The notes below the pieces were generated by a model. It had not been told where the DNA came from. It did not search any database and saw only the letters and a list, made by a program, of their open reading frames with translations. This document shows positions 23,348 to 34,392 of a stretch of 64,000 nucleotides of DNA, piece by piece. The position numbers were made by a program, and so were the translations under genes. Position 1 is the stretch's first letter, and every line of letters begins with the position of its first letter. Source of the DNA: Pisolithus tinctorius (lineage: Eukaryota > Basidiomycota > Agaricomycetes > Boletales > Pisolithaceae); the NCBI GenBank assembly GCA_024663395.1, contig JANFAH010000030.1, positions 310,001-374,000 on the forward strand, read 5' to 3'.

Positions 23348-25408
23348 ATGATATGGGATGCTCCTATGAAAGACGAGTATCCGAGTGTAAGAGTGTTTGC
23401 GAATAAAATGAAACTCACCTTATTGGACGCTCATGACACCATCCTGAAAGCGCGCATTAAGCAAACGACAGGCGCTAATAAAAAGCACCGCGCTTGCCCT
23501 TTCATCAAAGGCGATCTCATGTACATCTCTACGAAGAATATTAGCCTGTCAAAGGGAACGTCAAGGAAGCTCGTACCGAAGTTCATAGGTCCCTACCACA
23601 TCTCAGAGGACTTCGGGAATAACTCCTTCCGCGTCGAGCTACCAGATTCTCTGAAACGGAGAGGTATACATGATGTCTTTCATTCATCGCTGCTAAGGGT
23701 GCACATACCTAACGATGACCGTAAGTTCCCCGGCCGAATGGACGACCAAATTCCTGAGTTCGGGGGAACCAATTGCGAATGGGCTGTCGATCGGATAATT
23801 AGACACCGCGGCAGTTTTTCGGATGCGATGTTCGAAGTCCAGTGGACAGCTGGGGACCGAACGTGGTTACCATATGATGAGATCGCACACTTAAAGGCTC
23901 TTACCAATTATTTTGAGGCCATTGGGGTTGATGGGATTGAGAAATTGAGGGATGCAGGCAATGGGGGCTCGTCGGACGACGGCCCCCAGGTGTTCTTGGG
24001 ACACTTGGCACCGCAGGTCTGCGGGGCCCATTTAAGCCGCCCATGTCCCAACTGTAAAACTCGACCCACGTACCCGAACTCCCCTTTGGCTAGACAATCT
24101 CAACCTCGGAGCCACCAAGCTAACGCCCGTCCTTGCACAAACCGTCCACCTCGTCCTACTACTCGTCGCCATCGTTCTCCCGCTCGTCCACCCAAGACCT
24201 CACACCACTACCAGAACCGCTCTCATCAGGCCTACCCTCGCACCGACCATCATACCCCCTCGCGCACATCCTATAATCCTAGGCATAAAAGCCGCAGGCA
24301 CAACAGTCACGGTCGAAAGGTCAGGCACAGACAAGCTAGACCTACCGCTGATAGTCGACGACATCGGTCGCATACTCCCCCTTTGATTATTCGACTTTCT
24401 AGGCAGCAGACCCTAAGCCCAGACACCCTAGCCACACTGCAGCACACGCTATCTGCAGTGGTCAGTGAACTCCAGAGTCTAGCTATCGACCACTTACCTG
24501 ACGCACAATTGCCCTGTATGGCCAGCATGTCGGACGCCGCTGAGAATAACCTAATCGAGAGGATCAACCTGGATTTCTTCGCTATCTGGGACACTACGGG
24601 CTCGGGAAACCCTGAAGGGCAAGTGCTCGTCCACCGCGAACAAGTCCGTTCCTACTTCCAATATGATAAAGCTCTGTGGCAGAAGGATGGAGATCCACTT
24701 GACGTACCTGCTGGATACCTCCAGTTTCGGGACGCCTATAATAGCAACGCTACTGCGAGGTCAAGGTTTGCGTACTACGAGCCGGGGGACAATGCTCGTA
24801 CAGTCATCACAGGCCCGGCCCCTACTAAGAAAGAGGTCCTGGGAGCGGATGCGGACCTGCGAAGTAAGGAAGAGAGGGAAGGGGGACAAATACTCAATGG
24901 TGCGGAAACAGAGACACTTAATAGTATGCTCTGGGACGCGGCGGAGCGACTCAAGCGCTTCCAGCGAGGCTATCAGGATCGCCGTGGCCGTTGGGAGGAT
25001 GATCGCCATGCCAAGGGCCCACTGGGTGGACGTCCCAGTTCATTGCCCGTGGAAGCTCGTCGCACTGGAAAGTCGAACTCGAGTAAGCGCAGGGAGGCAA
25101 CTAGGGCAGGCAGCTTCCACAGGAATAATAAGATGCCTACCCGTTCGCGCTCGCCTGCCCCCGTCACTAGCTCCTCTACTATCACCCTGGATGCAATCTC
25201 CCACTACGGTGTCTTCCCTGACCACACTGGCATGCCTGATCACGATCCCTCTAATGTTGCTGTCGGCTCAGTAGGCGTGGACGTCTCCATCGAAGGTCTT
25301 GAGGAGGAGTACGGAGAAGAGTACGATGGCGTAGCAGACACCGAAGGCGAGGATGACACGATGGAACAAGGCGGAGACGCGGAAAATGCCGGAGGTGTTG
25401 CTGAGTAA
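23348..25408 (+). pseudogene. Gypsy A copy 2: integrase C-terminus, chromo-like domain and long extension
   Basis: Begins with the integrase C-terminal domain (KGDLMYISTKNISL, RKLVPKFIGPYHI, LPDSLKRRGIHDVFHSSLLR). A divergent chromodomain-like segment follows (WAVDRIIRHRGSFSDAMF, then EVQWTAGDRTWLPYDE) at about 23780-23930. Some 490 further residues then run in frame to TAA: an Arg/His/Pro-rich stretch, then a more globular part (LDFFAIWDTTGSGNPEG, REQVRSYFQYDKALW, YLQFRDAYNSN, LNSMLWDAAERLKRFQRGY) and an acidic tail. I do not recognise the globular part as a known domain. Confidence 0.85.
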
Positions 25409-25442
25409 GCCCGCTTCATGAAGGAAGGGTACTTTGTACCCT

Positions 25443-25453
25443 GGAGGGGGGAA
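25443..25453 (+). promoter_or_regulatory. Polypurine tract of Gypsy A copy 2
   Basis: GGAGGGGGGAA directly before the 3' LTR, the usual primer for plus-strand DNA synthesis. Confidence 0.85.
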
Positions 25454-25738
25454 TGTAAGGATTTGGTCCGACGCTGTCGACCGTATGGTTAGATGTTGTT
25501 TTCCTTATGACAGATCTATTGGTTTCTCATTTATTTGTTTGATCCTACTTAACCCGTACTGATACTCTGACATATTTCGTGCCTAACCTCTACCCTATAA
25601 AATAGGCCTTGTAGCGTACTGTACAGGGACTTCTTTTCTACCTCGAAATAAGACACTATTGTCTGGAAACCCGAGTAGACGAAGAATCCTTCTTGTTGTG
25701 CCGCCGTTAAAAGTTCTGCACTTCTTATCGGCGTTACA
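25454..25738 (+). repeat. 3' LTR of Gypsy A copy 2
   Basis: 285 bp matching 9234-9518 with about eight differences. It is followed by CAACC (25739-25743), the target duplication. Confidence 0.97.
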
Positions 25739-26303
25739 CAACCCTAATTGTTCGGGCATCCGGATGTATAAGTGTAGGTGTTAAGGACTGATATATCATC
25801 TTTGTAGCATGCACATCCGTCTTGCCAACGAGGTGATAATAGAAACGTGACTGTGTAATCTGGTTGATGCCATGTTCGACTTCTTTTGGAGGAGTTTCCG
25901 AATCATGCAAGTGTCTCCCGATTACCGTCAAACTGCTGCTCGGTGCGCATTCTTTGTGGGATTACAGGGCGGTTCCGGTGAGTTGTCGGCACTCTGCGGG
26001 GATGCACACTATCCGGGTTCAGCGTGGCCTAATATAATAGATTTCTTTTAGGCGCAAACACTTCTGCAGTACCCACAGCATTGCATGATCAACTGCAGAG
26101 ATCCAACGAGAACTACCTGAAAGACAGCCGAGTTAAAAGAATCGGTGTACCCCGCGTAGTCCGACCGAGGACTTTTGGTGACTAGAGAATAGAAGGTCAG
26201 CACGAAGAGGGGTACCTCTGGCCAGATTGAGGTGCCCGTTGTGAGCTGGAGTAAAGCCGATCGTGTATGGTTGGTAGAACAGGCTATGTGTGATATCGAA
26301 TGA
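25739..26303 (+). pseudogene. GH3-like gene fragment, host unit 1 (right of Gypsy A)
   Basis: Continues the GH3 remnant from 9233. Recognisable stretches match unit 2: GCATGCACATCCGTCTTGCC (coding HIRLA), a segment like FCVSPDYRQ, CATGATCAACTGCAGA (HDQLQ) and GGACTTTTGGTGACTA (GTFGDY). It ends near 26303 in the equivalent of MYDI-stop. Many indels and stops; clearly dead. Confidence 0.8.
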
Positions 26304-26384
26304 AAGGTGGAACGCGGGAAGGTGAACAGTTTCTTGTTGTGATAGGTCCCATATCTACCGGATATGCCATATCTGACGCAGCAC

Positions 26385-26760
26385 ACGCACGAAGTTCACG
26401 ACGTAGGATCTTCCCGGCGCAGGCATGCTAGATGTTCATTACGTACTGCTTAGGCATATACTCTACCAGAACGATTCCCCTACGTGGCTTCTTATGTGGG
26501 GCAGCCTTTCGAGAGGCTCTGTCTTGAATGCCAAGTGCGAACGCCGTTGCCATTTCCTCCATAACGGTTCGTGCAGGGACGACATAAGCCGTAGGAAGGG
26601 GAATCGGAAAGCTGCACAAAATGTAGGTACCGAACGTAGCCTTCTCTTTGCAGCTTACGGCCGAATACGCACCTGGGTAATTCCATTTCCTCCCTACCCA
26701 GGACACTAGTCACGGCCGCATCAGCCACATCAGGGCATTGCAATGGCAGTGGCTCGAGTT
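26385..26760 (-). pseudogene. Adenylate-forming (4-coumarate-CoA-ligase-like) C-terminal fragment, host unit 1
   Basis: The minus strand encodes, with interruptions, the C-terminal subdomain of an acyl/aryl-CoA ligase: CPDVADAAVTSV, then AYVVPARTVMEEMATAFAL, KAAPHKKPRRGIVLVEYMPK and APGKILRREL, whose Lys is the conserved catalytic Lys of the A10 motif. These enzymes activate carboxylic acids with ATP and CoA. The N-terminal domain is not attached. Homologous to 63610-64000. Confidence 0.75.
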
Positions 26761-26811
26761 CCACAGGTGGCACTGTGGAGAACGTGGGTAATGTCAGGAA
26801 AGAAAAGATAT

Positions 26812-27015
26812 CATCGCTACCATTGAATCCATGACTATGGGTGAATATTTGAATGATGTGTACCGCGATGAGATAGCCCCAAGAGCGGATCCATAAACGT
26901 ACCTTTTACATTTGACCAGCTCCTTCCGTCAGTCGAAAATCAAGGAGAATCCGTCTTTATTGCAGACAGCGATCTGTGCACTCGTTCCAAATCAACCACC
27001 GTCGGAGATATTAGC
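26812..27015 (+). pseudogene. Possible N-terminal remnant of an adenylate-forming enzyme
   Basis: An ATG-led stretch (MTMGEYLNDVYRDEIAPRAD) shifts frame into INVPFTFDQLLPSVENQGES and VFIADSD, which looks like the start of an acyl-CoA-ligase-type protein. One frameshift and no continuation. The assignment is weak and rests on general resemblance. Confidence 0.3.
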
Positions 27016-27019
27016 TGTA

Positions 27020-27776
27020 GCTAGCAGTGGCGGGCGAGAGCCTCAGCGGCAGTGAATTCTTGGGTGTACCCGTGTGGGAAAACCCAGCGCCGGTCCGATA
27101 TTCCGGGTCAGAAGAGCACTGTGCATAGGCCTTCAAGGCTTCAACGTTTCAACCTTCATGCATCATGTATCATGCACTTGACAAGTCGTCTTCGATATCC
27201 TTTGAAAATCTATATTGTACTACACCCGACATAAGCCATCTTTCTCTTCTCTTTCTTTTTCTCTCTACAACCATGTCGCACCAGCAGGCTTGCGGCACTC
27301 GGAATCTTGACGCACTTCACAGCTTCGTGGGGTAGATATTTCGCTGCGGAACCTGCAACAAAAGCTGTAAGTTGGTCCAGTCGATGACTCGATTGTCGCG
27401 CTCAATGTAGGCCTCCGAAATCAGTAAAATTTCCGTCGGGGCGTTGCCATTCTCACCTCATTTGCTCGCACAGTAACTGATGCACTCAGTGGACCCAGAA
27501 TCTCGGGTGCACTTCTGCAGCACTCCATCGTATTCCCCCAACTTCGGGATTTCACCCTATAGTGCGGCTCGCGCTAGTATGCGTTCTCGGGCTGGACGCA
27601 CCATGTGTTGCGTATTACATTGGGACCCCGGGATTGTCCGCAGGGGTAATACGTGGCTGTGCCGATTTACCGCCCCGTGAATTATTCGGGTTATCTGTCG
27701 AAGAGGCGAATAGTAATCGGTCGGATTTCTGATAGTTTCATCACTCGTCACTCGATCTACAGAGTCTGCCTATTAC
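27020..27776 (+). other. 5' flank of GH3-like gene, host unit 2
   Basis: Non-coding or decayed coding sequence. 27045-27400 is repeated at 37915-38190 (GGCAGTGAATTCTTGG, GTCAGAAGAGCACTG, ATGTCGCACCAGCAGGCT). After the ATG at 27274 a short frame (MSHQQACGTRNLDALHSFVG) meets a stop. Further on, a frame with one stop reads GVAILTSFARTVTDALSGP and could be a decayed gene I do not recognise. Confidence 0.5.
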
Positions 27777-29951
27777 ATGGAGAGCACACCCCTTGAGCCG
27801 TTTACCTCGCTCACCCCAGAGCTCACGGAGCGGCTTCGCGAACAAACGTTGAACGTACTGTCGTACCTCGTCAAGACCAACTCTGCTACTACCTACTTCA
27901 AAGAATCTGCCATTCTACCGCAGTTCAGGGCTGCACTCCATCTCACCGATGGCCAAATAGAACCTCTGGATTTCTCTGCAACAGAGCTGTTTGAGATCTA
28001 TCGCAACAACGTAGGACTGAGCATCTACGAGGATTATTTCCCTGTTATCTCGCGTTTGTTCGAGCGCCAATGTAACATGTCGTCAGTGGAGAACCTTATG
28101 GCCCCAGGCCTTCCTGTCCATGTCAAGGGTGATGGCTGAGACAGCCCGACTTACAAACCCGCAGAGCAACAACGCAGGAAAGAACTGTAGCTTGGTTTCC
28201 CTTACATACCGTCAGGTCGTAACTCCCCTAGACGGGGATGGAGATATAGCCAAACACATTCCAGTTTGCTTAGTGTCGAGTGGCTGCTACCGCATAGAGA
28301 ACAGTATGGTAAGCTTGGCGGGGAAAGCAAACCCTCCGGCTAAAATCAATACTATCTCAGCCCGTAGAGAATGATGCTTTCTCTGTCACACTAAAGAGTC
28401 AGTAAAATATGTCCCTTCACATGGCGCCTCACTAACCACTTCCGTAGTTCCTCGTTACTCATCGCCCATCGCTATCTCCTTGATCCCCAACTACAAGTCG
28501 GGTCTCTTCATGCATGCTCTCTTTGCGTTGGCAGAGCCCAAGCTCGAGACCATCAGCATCATGTTCACCACCGCATGTCGGGATTTATGTCGGACGATTG
28601 ACAATCGCTGGGAGGATCTCATTCACTGCATCGAAACAGGCGTGATAACCGATTTAGACGGAATCGCAGCTGTGAAGGATAATCTTCAGGTGCGTCTCTC
28701 TTAACTGTGGCACCAAGGTCATCATCATACAGGTGCTGATCCTGAGTGCCACAGGATTTCCTTCAGCCGAATCCGGATCGTGTCGAGGAGTTGCGCAGGA
28801 TCGGCAAAACAACTGATACCCCTGGATGGTTCAGACAGATTTGGCCCCAGTTACGTGTGATCCTGGCGAATGCCAGCGGTCCATTCGCCACCCTTATCCC
28901 AGAGGTATAGCTTTTCGCCCCACCTCGTGGCTCGTCCTGAACACGCTCAATGTAGATCCGGCACTACGCTGGTCCCGATGTGTCTGTCCAGTCTGTGGTG
29001 ATTGCTAGCAGCGAAGCGTTTTTTGGCCGTTGTGTACGACCCAAGGGACCTTAACCTGTACAGCGTTGTTGGTTCCGACGACGTCATCGAGTTCTTACCT
29101 GTAGATAAACCAGAGGAATCCAAATATCTTGCTCAATCGGTTAGTTCCTGTTTGCCTTGTGCGTTGTGCTACAGATGCTGATCCCTTTTGGTTCAGTGGA
29201 ACGTCGAATTGGGCAGGAAATACGAAGTGGTTCTGACGACGAGAGATGGATTCTGGCGGTATCGCCTTGGCGATGTTGTTGAGATCGCAGGATTCAATCC
29301 TCGCGACGGACCACCTCTTATCAGGTACATGGGGGCGCGCTTCATTTTTCAAGTCAATTTAATGTATCTGACTCTCGTTGCAGCGGCGACAGTAAGTGTT
29401 CGGGCATCCCTGGAAAATGAATATACAAGTTAAAGATGGATATATCATCTTAGCATGCACATCCGTCTTGCAAACGAGATGACAACGGAAACGCAGCTTC
29501 GCAATGTCATTGACGCCACATCCGACTTGTTTGGAGGGGTTTCTGAGTTCTGCGTTTCCCCTGATTACCGCCAGGCGGTTGCTCGATACGCATTCTTTGT
29601 TGAATTGCAGGGCGATCCTGGTAAGTTCCTGCGTGGCCCATGGGGCGACACCTGGGTTTGGGCACAGCAACCTGATCTACCAAATTTCCTTCAGGCGCAA
29701 ACATTTCTGCGGTACCTACTGCATTGCATGATCAATTGCAGAAACACAATGAAAACTACCTGAGAGATAGTCAAATGGGGAAAATCGGCGTTCCCTGTGT
29801 TCGGGTAGTCCAGCCGGGGACATTTGGCGACTACAGAGGATGGAAGGTTGCTACGAAGGGTGCTGCTGCCGGCCAGGTGAAGGTGGCCGTGGTGATCTGG
29901 GTCGAGGCGGACCGTGCATGGCTGGAAGAACGAGTTATGTATGATATCTGA
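27777..29951 (+). pseudogene. GH3-like gene, host unit 2 (most complete copy)
   Basis: GH3-domain protein, an adenylate-forming acyl-amido synthetase fold. ATG 27777 starts MESTPLEPFTSL; matching segments follow in order: FEIYRNNVGLSIYEDYFPVI, IPNYKSGLFMHALFALAEPK, GKTTDTPGWFRQIWPQLRV, YEVVLTTRDGFWRYRLGDVV, FCVSPDYRQAVARYAFFVEL and GTFGDYRGWKV to MYDI-stop. Likely introns include 28690-28754 and 28905-28955. Defects: near 28130 the segment that should hold the Ser/Thr-Gly-rich ATP-binding loop is missing, with a frame change; an extra T at 29019-29024 shifts the frame compared with unit 4. Probably non-functional. Confidence 0.8.
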
Positions 29952-30028
29952 CGGAAAGTGAAACGCCGGAAGGTGAATATGTATTTTGCGTTGTCGCATG
30001 TATTCTACGTATGTACTTTTCGTGTTCA

Positions 30029-30195
30029 GGTGGGCCGACTGGGGACTTCTGGCGACTACAGGAGTGGAAGATCAAGACGAATGGGATGCATTGTGGCAGG
30101 TTAACTAGGTGTTCTGTAATCTGAGGCATGGTTGGAAAAACTAGTTGTCTATGATATCTGATGTAAGGTCGAACGCAGGAAAGGTGAATAGGTAT
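30029..30195 (+). repeat. Partial duplicate of the GH3 3' end, host unit 2
   Basis: GGGCCGACTGGGGACTTCTG to TATGATATCTGATG repeats the last coding part of the gene just upstream (29812-29951) with deletions. The same extra tail follows unit 4 (61400-61520), so it predates the block duplication. Confidence 0.6.
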
Positions 30196-30249
30196 ATCGC
30201 GTAGTGATCGGCTTCATGTAATCGCACCAATTTGTAAAACCTACTGTAC

Positions 30250-31703
30250 TTAGCTACTCTCGCGGCATGATACACTGTCACTATGAAACCAATGAAACCA
30301 CATTACGAACAAGGCATGGGATGTCCAAAAGAACACTACTATGTAATCCAATGTTGCTGGACCGAGTGAGCACCATGCCTCACCTCCGTTCTGGCCCAAT
30401 TCAACAAGTAAAGCACAGAACGTATCCCTTGTGGCTCCGTGACAAGCGCATACACAATTAGCATGCAAACGACATAAACGGTGCCAGCAAAGGCAAAATA
30501 TAACTGAACCGTGGCTGCTTGGTGCCTGAGATGTACCAGGAGTGCGGCAAGGAAGAAATAAACACTAGGGGATCTGTATGTCAAAACTATGGTCCAACGG
30601 CTTTGCCAATCGTACCTGGATAACAAGGATCCGAATGGGGAAAATAAACACCACTGCATCGCAGAGAACCACAGTCCCCTATGAGCTGTCTGACATTTCA
30701 TGTAAGGGGATTGGCCAGTTCTTAAACCCAGCTGATTCACTTACAAAGAATCTCGGTGTCCTGACGGCTAATCCCGTTGTAACACTAGCCAGTGAAGCAA
30801 ACAGAGACATGTAACATAATCTCTGGGACCAGTAAGATAATCCTTCCTGGTCAATAGATTGGATAGCGAGGAATCCAACATTGGTAGCTAAAAGCACAGT
30901 AGACTATCAAGAATCAGTGGTGAGCACATCATGTACTAGACTTGTGACCCTACTCACAAGCAGGTTAGACGCATCGACTTCACTTTGAAACGTCTTCGAG
31001 AACGCTTCCCATTTGTCTAGATCTGTTTGATCATCAACTTGAGTAGCTGCAAGGGCGCTGCTGACATATCGGAGCCGATCAAGGAAAACCATCATGCTAG
31101 TTATGTCTAATATCACTAAGAACACCGTGAGATGTATCGATGAGGATGGAGTGGACGACCCGAAATTTCTGATGAGAGGGTTGGCGCGTCGCCTGCTTTG
31201 ATAAGTATCACAAACGTCAGTGTGGGCGCAGTGCGGAACACGTGTGTCACATACCGTTGAGGACGTGTTTGCGTTGCAGGGTATCCATGAGGGGGGATTT
31301 GGTCATCATTTGCATCACTTCGCGGCCTACCCCGGTTGATATCTGAGAGTTCGACTTCGGGCTTGAGGCTAACATCAGAAATCGAATTGCACGATTGATC
31401 AGGAACGCTACGCACCTTACTCGAGCCAGGTTGTGCAGGGCCTGAGACCGACTCCCCACCCTCACCGTATGGTATGGTTGTGTTCCGAAAGCCGGCACTA
31501 AGAATAGGCAGGTTCGAAGCAAGGACGTTATGTGCATCATTATCTAGCAGGTGCTTTTGTTTCTGCTTATGGATGAACGGGTTCCAAAGTGACAAGAGGT
31601 ACCGAAACAAAGGTAAAGTTGTCGAGGAGCATCGTTTGGCGATGGCGATGAATAACTTGGGTAGGCGAACAAGGATTCGCAAGAGCGCCTGTGAGACTAA
31701 CAT
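30250..31703 (-). pseudogene. Unknown membrane-protein gene, host unit 2
   Basis: Convergent to the GH3 copy. The N-terminus (ATG at 31703) reads MLVSQALLRILVRLPKLFIA, an amphipathic/hydrophobic start, followed by a Ser-rich soluble part. A segment TVFLVILDITSMMVFLDRLR leads into a hydrophilic helix (WEAFSKTFQSEVDASNLL). Further hydrophobic stretches are LCYMSLFASLASVTTGLAV and YFFLAALLVHL/YFAFAGTVYVVCMLIVYAL. Several exons in different frames are implied, so I give only the span. The same arrangement recurs in units 3 and 4. I do not recognise the family; a multi-pass membrane protein is likely. Intactness is unclear. Confidence 0.5.
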
Positions 31704-31879
31704 GATGGTGTGAGTACAACAGAGACTTCCTGATGGACACCATGTGTGCTTTCCCTGTGGGCGAGAGTGACCAGTGTCGCCACTTCGAACGAGGCGCCTT
31801 TGCCTTACATAATCACTCCATTGGTAGCGGACCCACTGGCACTCCAAATTTCCCATATATTCTATTCTTGTAAATTATG

Positions 31880-32350
31880 ACCATTCTGTACATTAATCCT
31901 CTCCCCTATCTACTGCATTCACATATGGCCACATCAATCCAGAAGGTGATCCTCTGGCTGGGGAATATCCATGGGCCAGATTGTCCTCACAGTCCTTTGA
32001 GGGAGGGTAGTCTGAACTTCACCAATATGATCAAACACTTTGATTTACACATCCATACACTTTGATATGTGCATCCATATATTTTGATTCATGCATCTTT
32101 TTGTTGATACTATCAAAAATATTGATATGATAGTCAGGATGCCCTGGGTGTTATCATGTACATCTAACCACAATATCTGTGATTGAGAAGGGCAGCTGCC
32201 TCACCACATTGCAGTGGCTGACAAATTTGCTACATCATGGTACAGACCACTACACATTGGTACTATAACAACTGCACAGTATTGGAGTATTTTTTCAGTA
32301 ATCCGGTCCACTGCAGGTACGGACCACTTCTAATGACTATCCAACCCACT
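31880..32350. other. CpG-poor stretch with short imperfect repeats
   Basis: Between host units 2 and 3. It holds about three imperfect 22-base repeats (TTGATTTACACATCCATA, TTGATATGTGCATCCATA, TTGATTCATGCATC; 32040-32100) and two copies of GGTACRGACCACT (32240, 32318). Composition differs from the CpG-richer host flanks, suggesting an old insertion, but I found no clear terminal repeats. No gene seen. Confidence 0.4.
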
Positions 32351-32352
32351 GA

Positions 32353-32949
32353 TGTCAATTTATTGTATCTGACTGCTCGTTGCAGCGGAAAAAGTAAGTG
32401 TTCGGGCATCTATGAATATGCACATTAAGGACGGATATGTCATCTTAGCATGCACATCCGCCTTGAAAACGAAGTGACAACAGAAACGCAATTGCAGAAT
32501 GTCATTGATGCCACATCCGACTTGTTTGGAAGAGTTTCTGAGTTCTGCGTTTCCCCTGACTATCGTCAGGCTGCTGCTCAGTACGCATTCTTTTTGGAAT
32601 TACAGGGCGATCCTGGTAAGCTTCTCCATATTGCGTCGGGTGACACACCCAGGTTCGAGTGCAGCAATTTGATACAACAAAATTTCACTCAGGCGCAGTC
32701 ATTTCTGCGACGCCCGTTGCCTTGCATGATCAACTGCAGAAACACAACGAGAATTACCTGAAAGATAGTCGAATGGGAAAAATCGGTGTACCTTGCGTTT
32801 GGGTGATCCAACCGGGAACTTTTGGTGACTACAGAGAATGGGTGATCAGAACGAAGGGAGGTGCCTCGGGGCAGGTTAAGGTACCGGTGGTGATCTGGAA
32901 TGAGGCTGACCGTACATGGCTGGAGGAGCACGTCATGTATGATATTTGA
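32353..32949 (+). pseudogene. GH3-like gene 3' fragment, host unit 3
   Basis: Only the last exons are present: MHIRLENEVTTETQLQNVID, FCVSPDYRQAAAQYAFFLEL, a GT-AG intron after GGCGATCCTG (GTAAGCTT...CTCAG), then HDQLQKHNENYLKDSRMGKI and GTFGDYREWV to MYDI-stop. The frame is open across both exons, but the ATP-binding N-terminal part is absent. Confidence 0.82.
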
Positions 32950-33102
32950 TCGAAGATGGATAGGTAGTTCGCGTTGTGATATTGTAGCTTGATCCAGCTT
33001 CGTCTCTCGCATTTTGGACAGTGTAGATCCTGTCGGTGGTTGGGCTGGGCCGACCGTTAGCTCGGCGGAGGTGAGGCAGGCAGAGCCGCTTGAGACGATG
33101 GG

Positions 33103-33671
33103 TCATCTGCTCTCTCTGACAGAACCAGTTTCTGATGAGAGAGTTCGTGCATCGCCTGCTTTCATAAGTGTTACAGACGTCAGTGTGGGTACGGTGCAGA
33201 GCACGTGCATCACATACCACTGATGATGTGTTTGCGTTGTGGGGTAGCCATGAGGGGCGATTTGATCATGATTTGCATCGCTTCGCAGCCTACCCCAGTC
33301 GACATCTGAGAGCTCAAATTCGGGCTTGACGCTAGCATCAGAAATCGAATTGTACGGTTGCTCAGGAACGCTATGCACCTTACTCCAGCTAGGTTGTGTG
33401 GGACCTAAAACTGACCCTCCACTCTCGTCGCATGGTATGGTTGCGATCCGAAAGCTGGCATCAAGAATGGGCAAGTTCGAAGCAAGGATGTTATCTGCGC
33501 CATTCCCTAGTATACGTCCTCGTTTCGGCTTCTGGACGAACGGGTTCCAAAATCACAGGAGGTATCGCAGTAAATAGAGAGTTGTCGAGGAGCATCGTTT
33601 AGTGATGGCGATGAATAACTTTGGTATGCGTCGCGAACAAGGATTTGCCAAAGTGCCTCGGGGACCAACAT
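33103..33671 (-). pseudogene. Unknown membrane-protein gene, 5' fragment, host unit 3
   Basis: Matches the N-terminal exon of the unit-2 gene: PILDASFRIATIPCDE, VSVKPEFELSDVDWGR-like sequence and GYPTTQTHHQWYVMHV. The downstream membrane exons are missing here: GH3 unit 3 lies only 150 bases away. Confidence 0.6.
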
Positions 33672-33842
33672 GATTGAACAACAAAGAATTCCTTGAAGGA
33701 CCTCATGCTGTCCACGTTGCCACGCGAACTGAACTCCGTTGGAGGTGGTCCGAAGCGACCCACAACTTATTACGAACCTAGTAAAGCTTGGACCTTCCGA
33801 ATTGGGACGAGTATGATGGACGCTGCTGCCGAACCCACTGTA

Positions 33843-33977
33843 CAGCTAACTACAGAGCGATAGACCAGATTTGAGCAAAATTCATATAAGCGCTTTTGTT
33901 TAGTTGTGGAGCTAAGTGACGTGAGCCAAACAATGTCGGTCAGTTATGTGAACACGGGTTGCCAAAATTGGTTACTG
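33843..33977 (+). repeat. Tc1/mariner left terminal inverted repeat
   Basis: 135 bp matching 37770-37904 inverted with seven differences. Five are CpG here and TpG or CpA in the right copy. Confidence 0.95.
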
Positions 33978-34392
33978 CATGTGCATGCTATGCATGCCCT
34001 CAACCCTCAGGTGACCTGTAGCCCCCCAGTAGGCCCAGCATATCAGCCAGTTCACTACATAGTGGTGAGTCCTCATCGTTCTGACCAGATGTTCAGTGTT
34101 CTCACTACTCCAGTGAGATAGCAATGGCCACTGCCCTTTTTCTGGGCTGGATTGACAAGACTGAAAGTTTGCACTGCTATCACATCTACTCGAACTCTTT
34201 GCCCTCACAGTGACAACCAGCCCTTCATTTTCCATGACATCATGCCATCCTTGCTTTTTCTGCTCTGTTTCAGTGGCATCATATGCATTCTACCAAGCTA
34301 GCTAGTACAATTGTAGATGATCAAGTGTTCCTGGTGACATACTGTGTGTGTAGCTATGGCTGCAGTATAAAAGTGATGGTGGGTTTGCCCCC

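Larger units (their letters stand above)
9234..25738 (+). mobile_element. Ty3/Gypsy element, family A, complete copy 2 (with Gypsy B nested in gag)
   Basis: Full structure: LTRs 9234-9518 and 25454-25738 (285 bp each, TG...CA), target duplication CAACC on both sides, polypurine tract before the 3' LTR, and gag, protease, RT, RNase H, integrase in Gypsy order. Without the nested 6.85 kb it is about 9.66 kb. The two LTRs differ at about 8 of 285 positions by eye. Defects: TGA stops at 10612, 21857, 22796 and 23345, a net 20-bp deletion near 18138, and the Gypsy B insertion. Not autonomous, but RT and integrase active-site residues remain. Confidence 0.97.

Noticed and set aside
30267..30461. 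Plus-strand frame as a gene
   Set aside because: It overlaps the hydrophobic exon of the minus-strand membrane-protein gene, which is repeated in unit 4; the plus frame is not conserved there.
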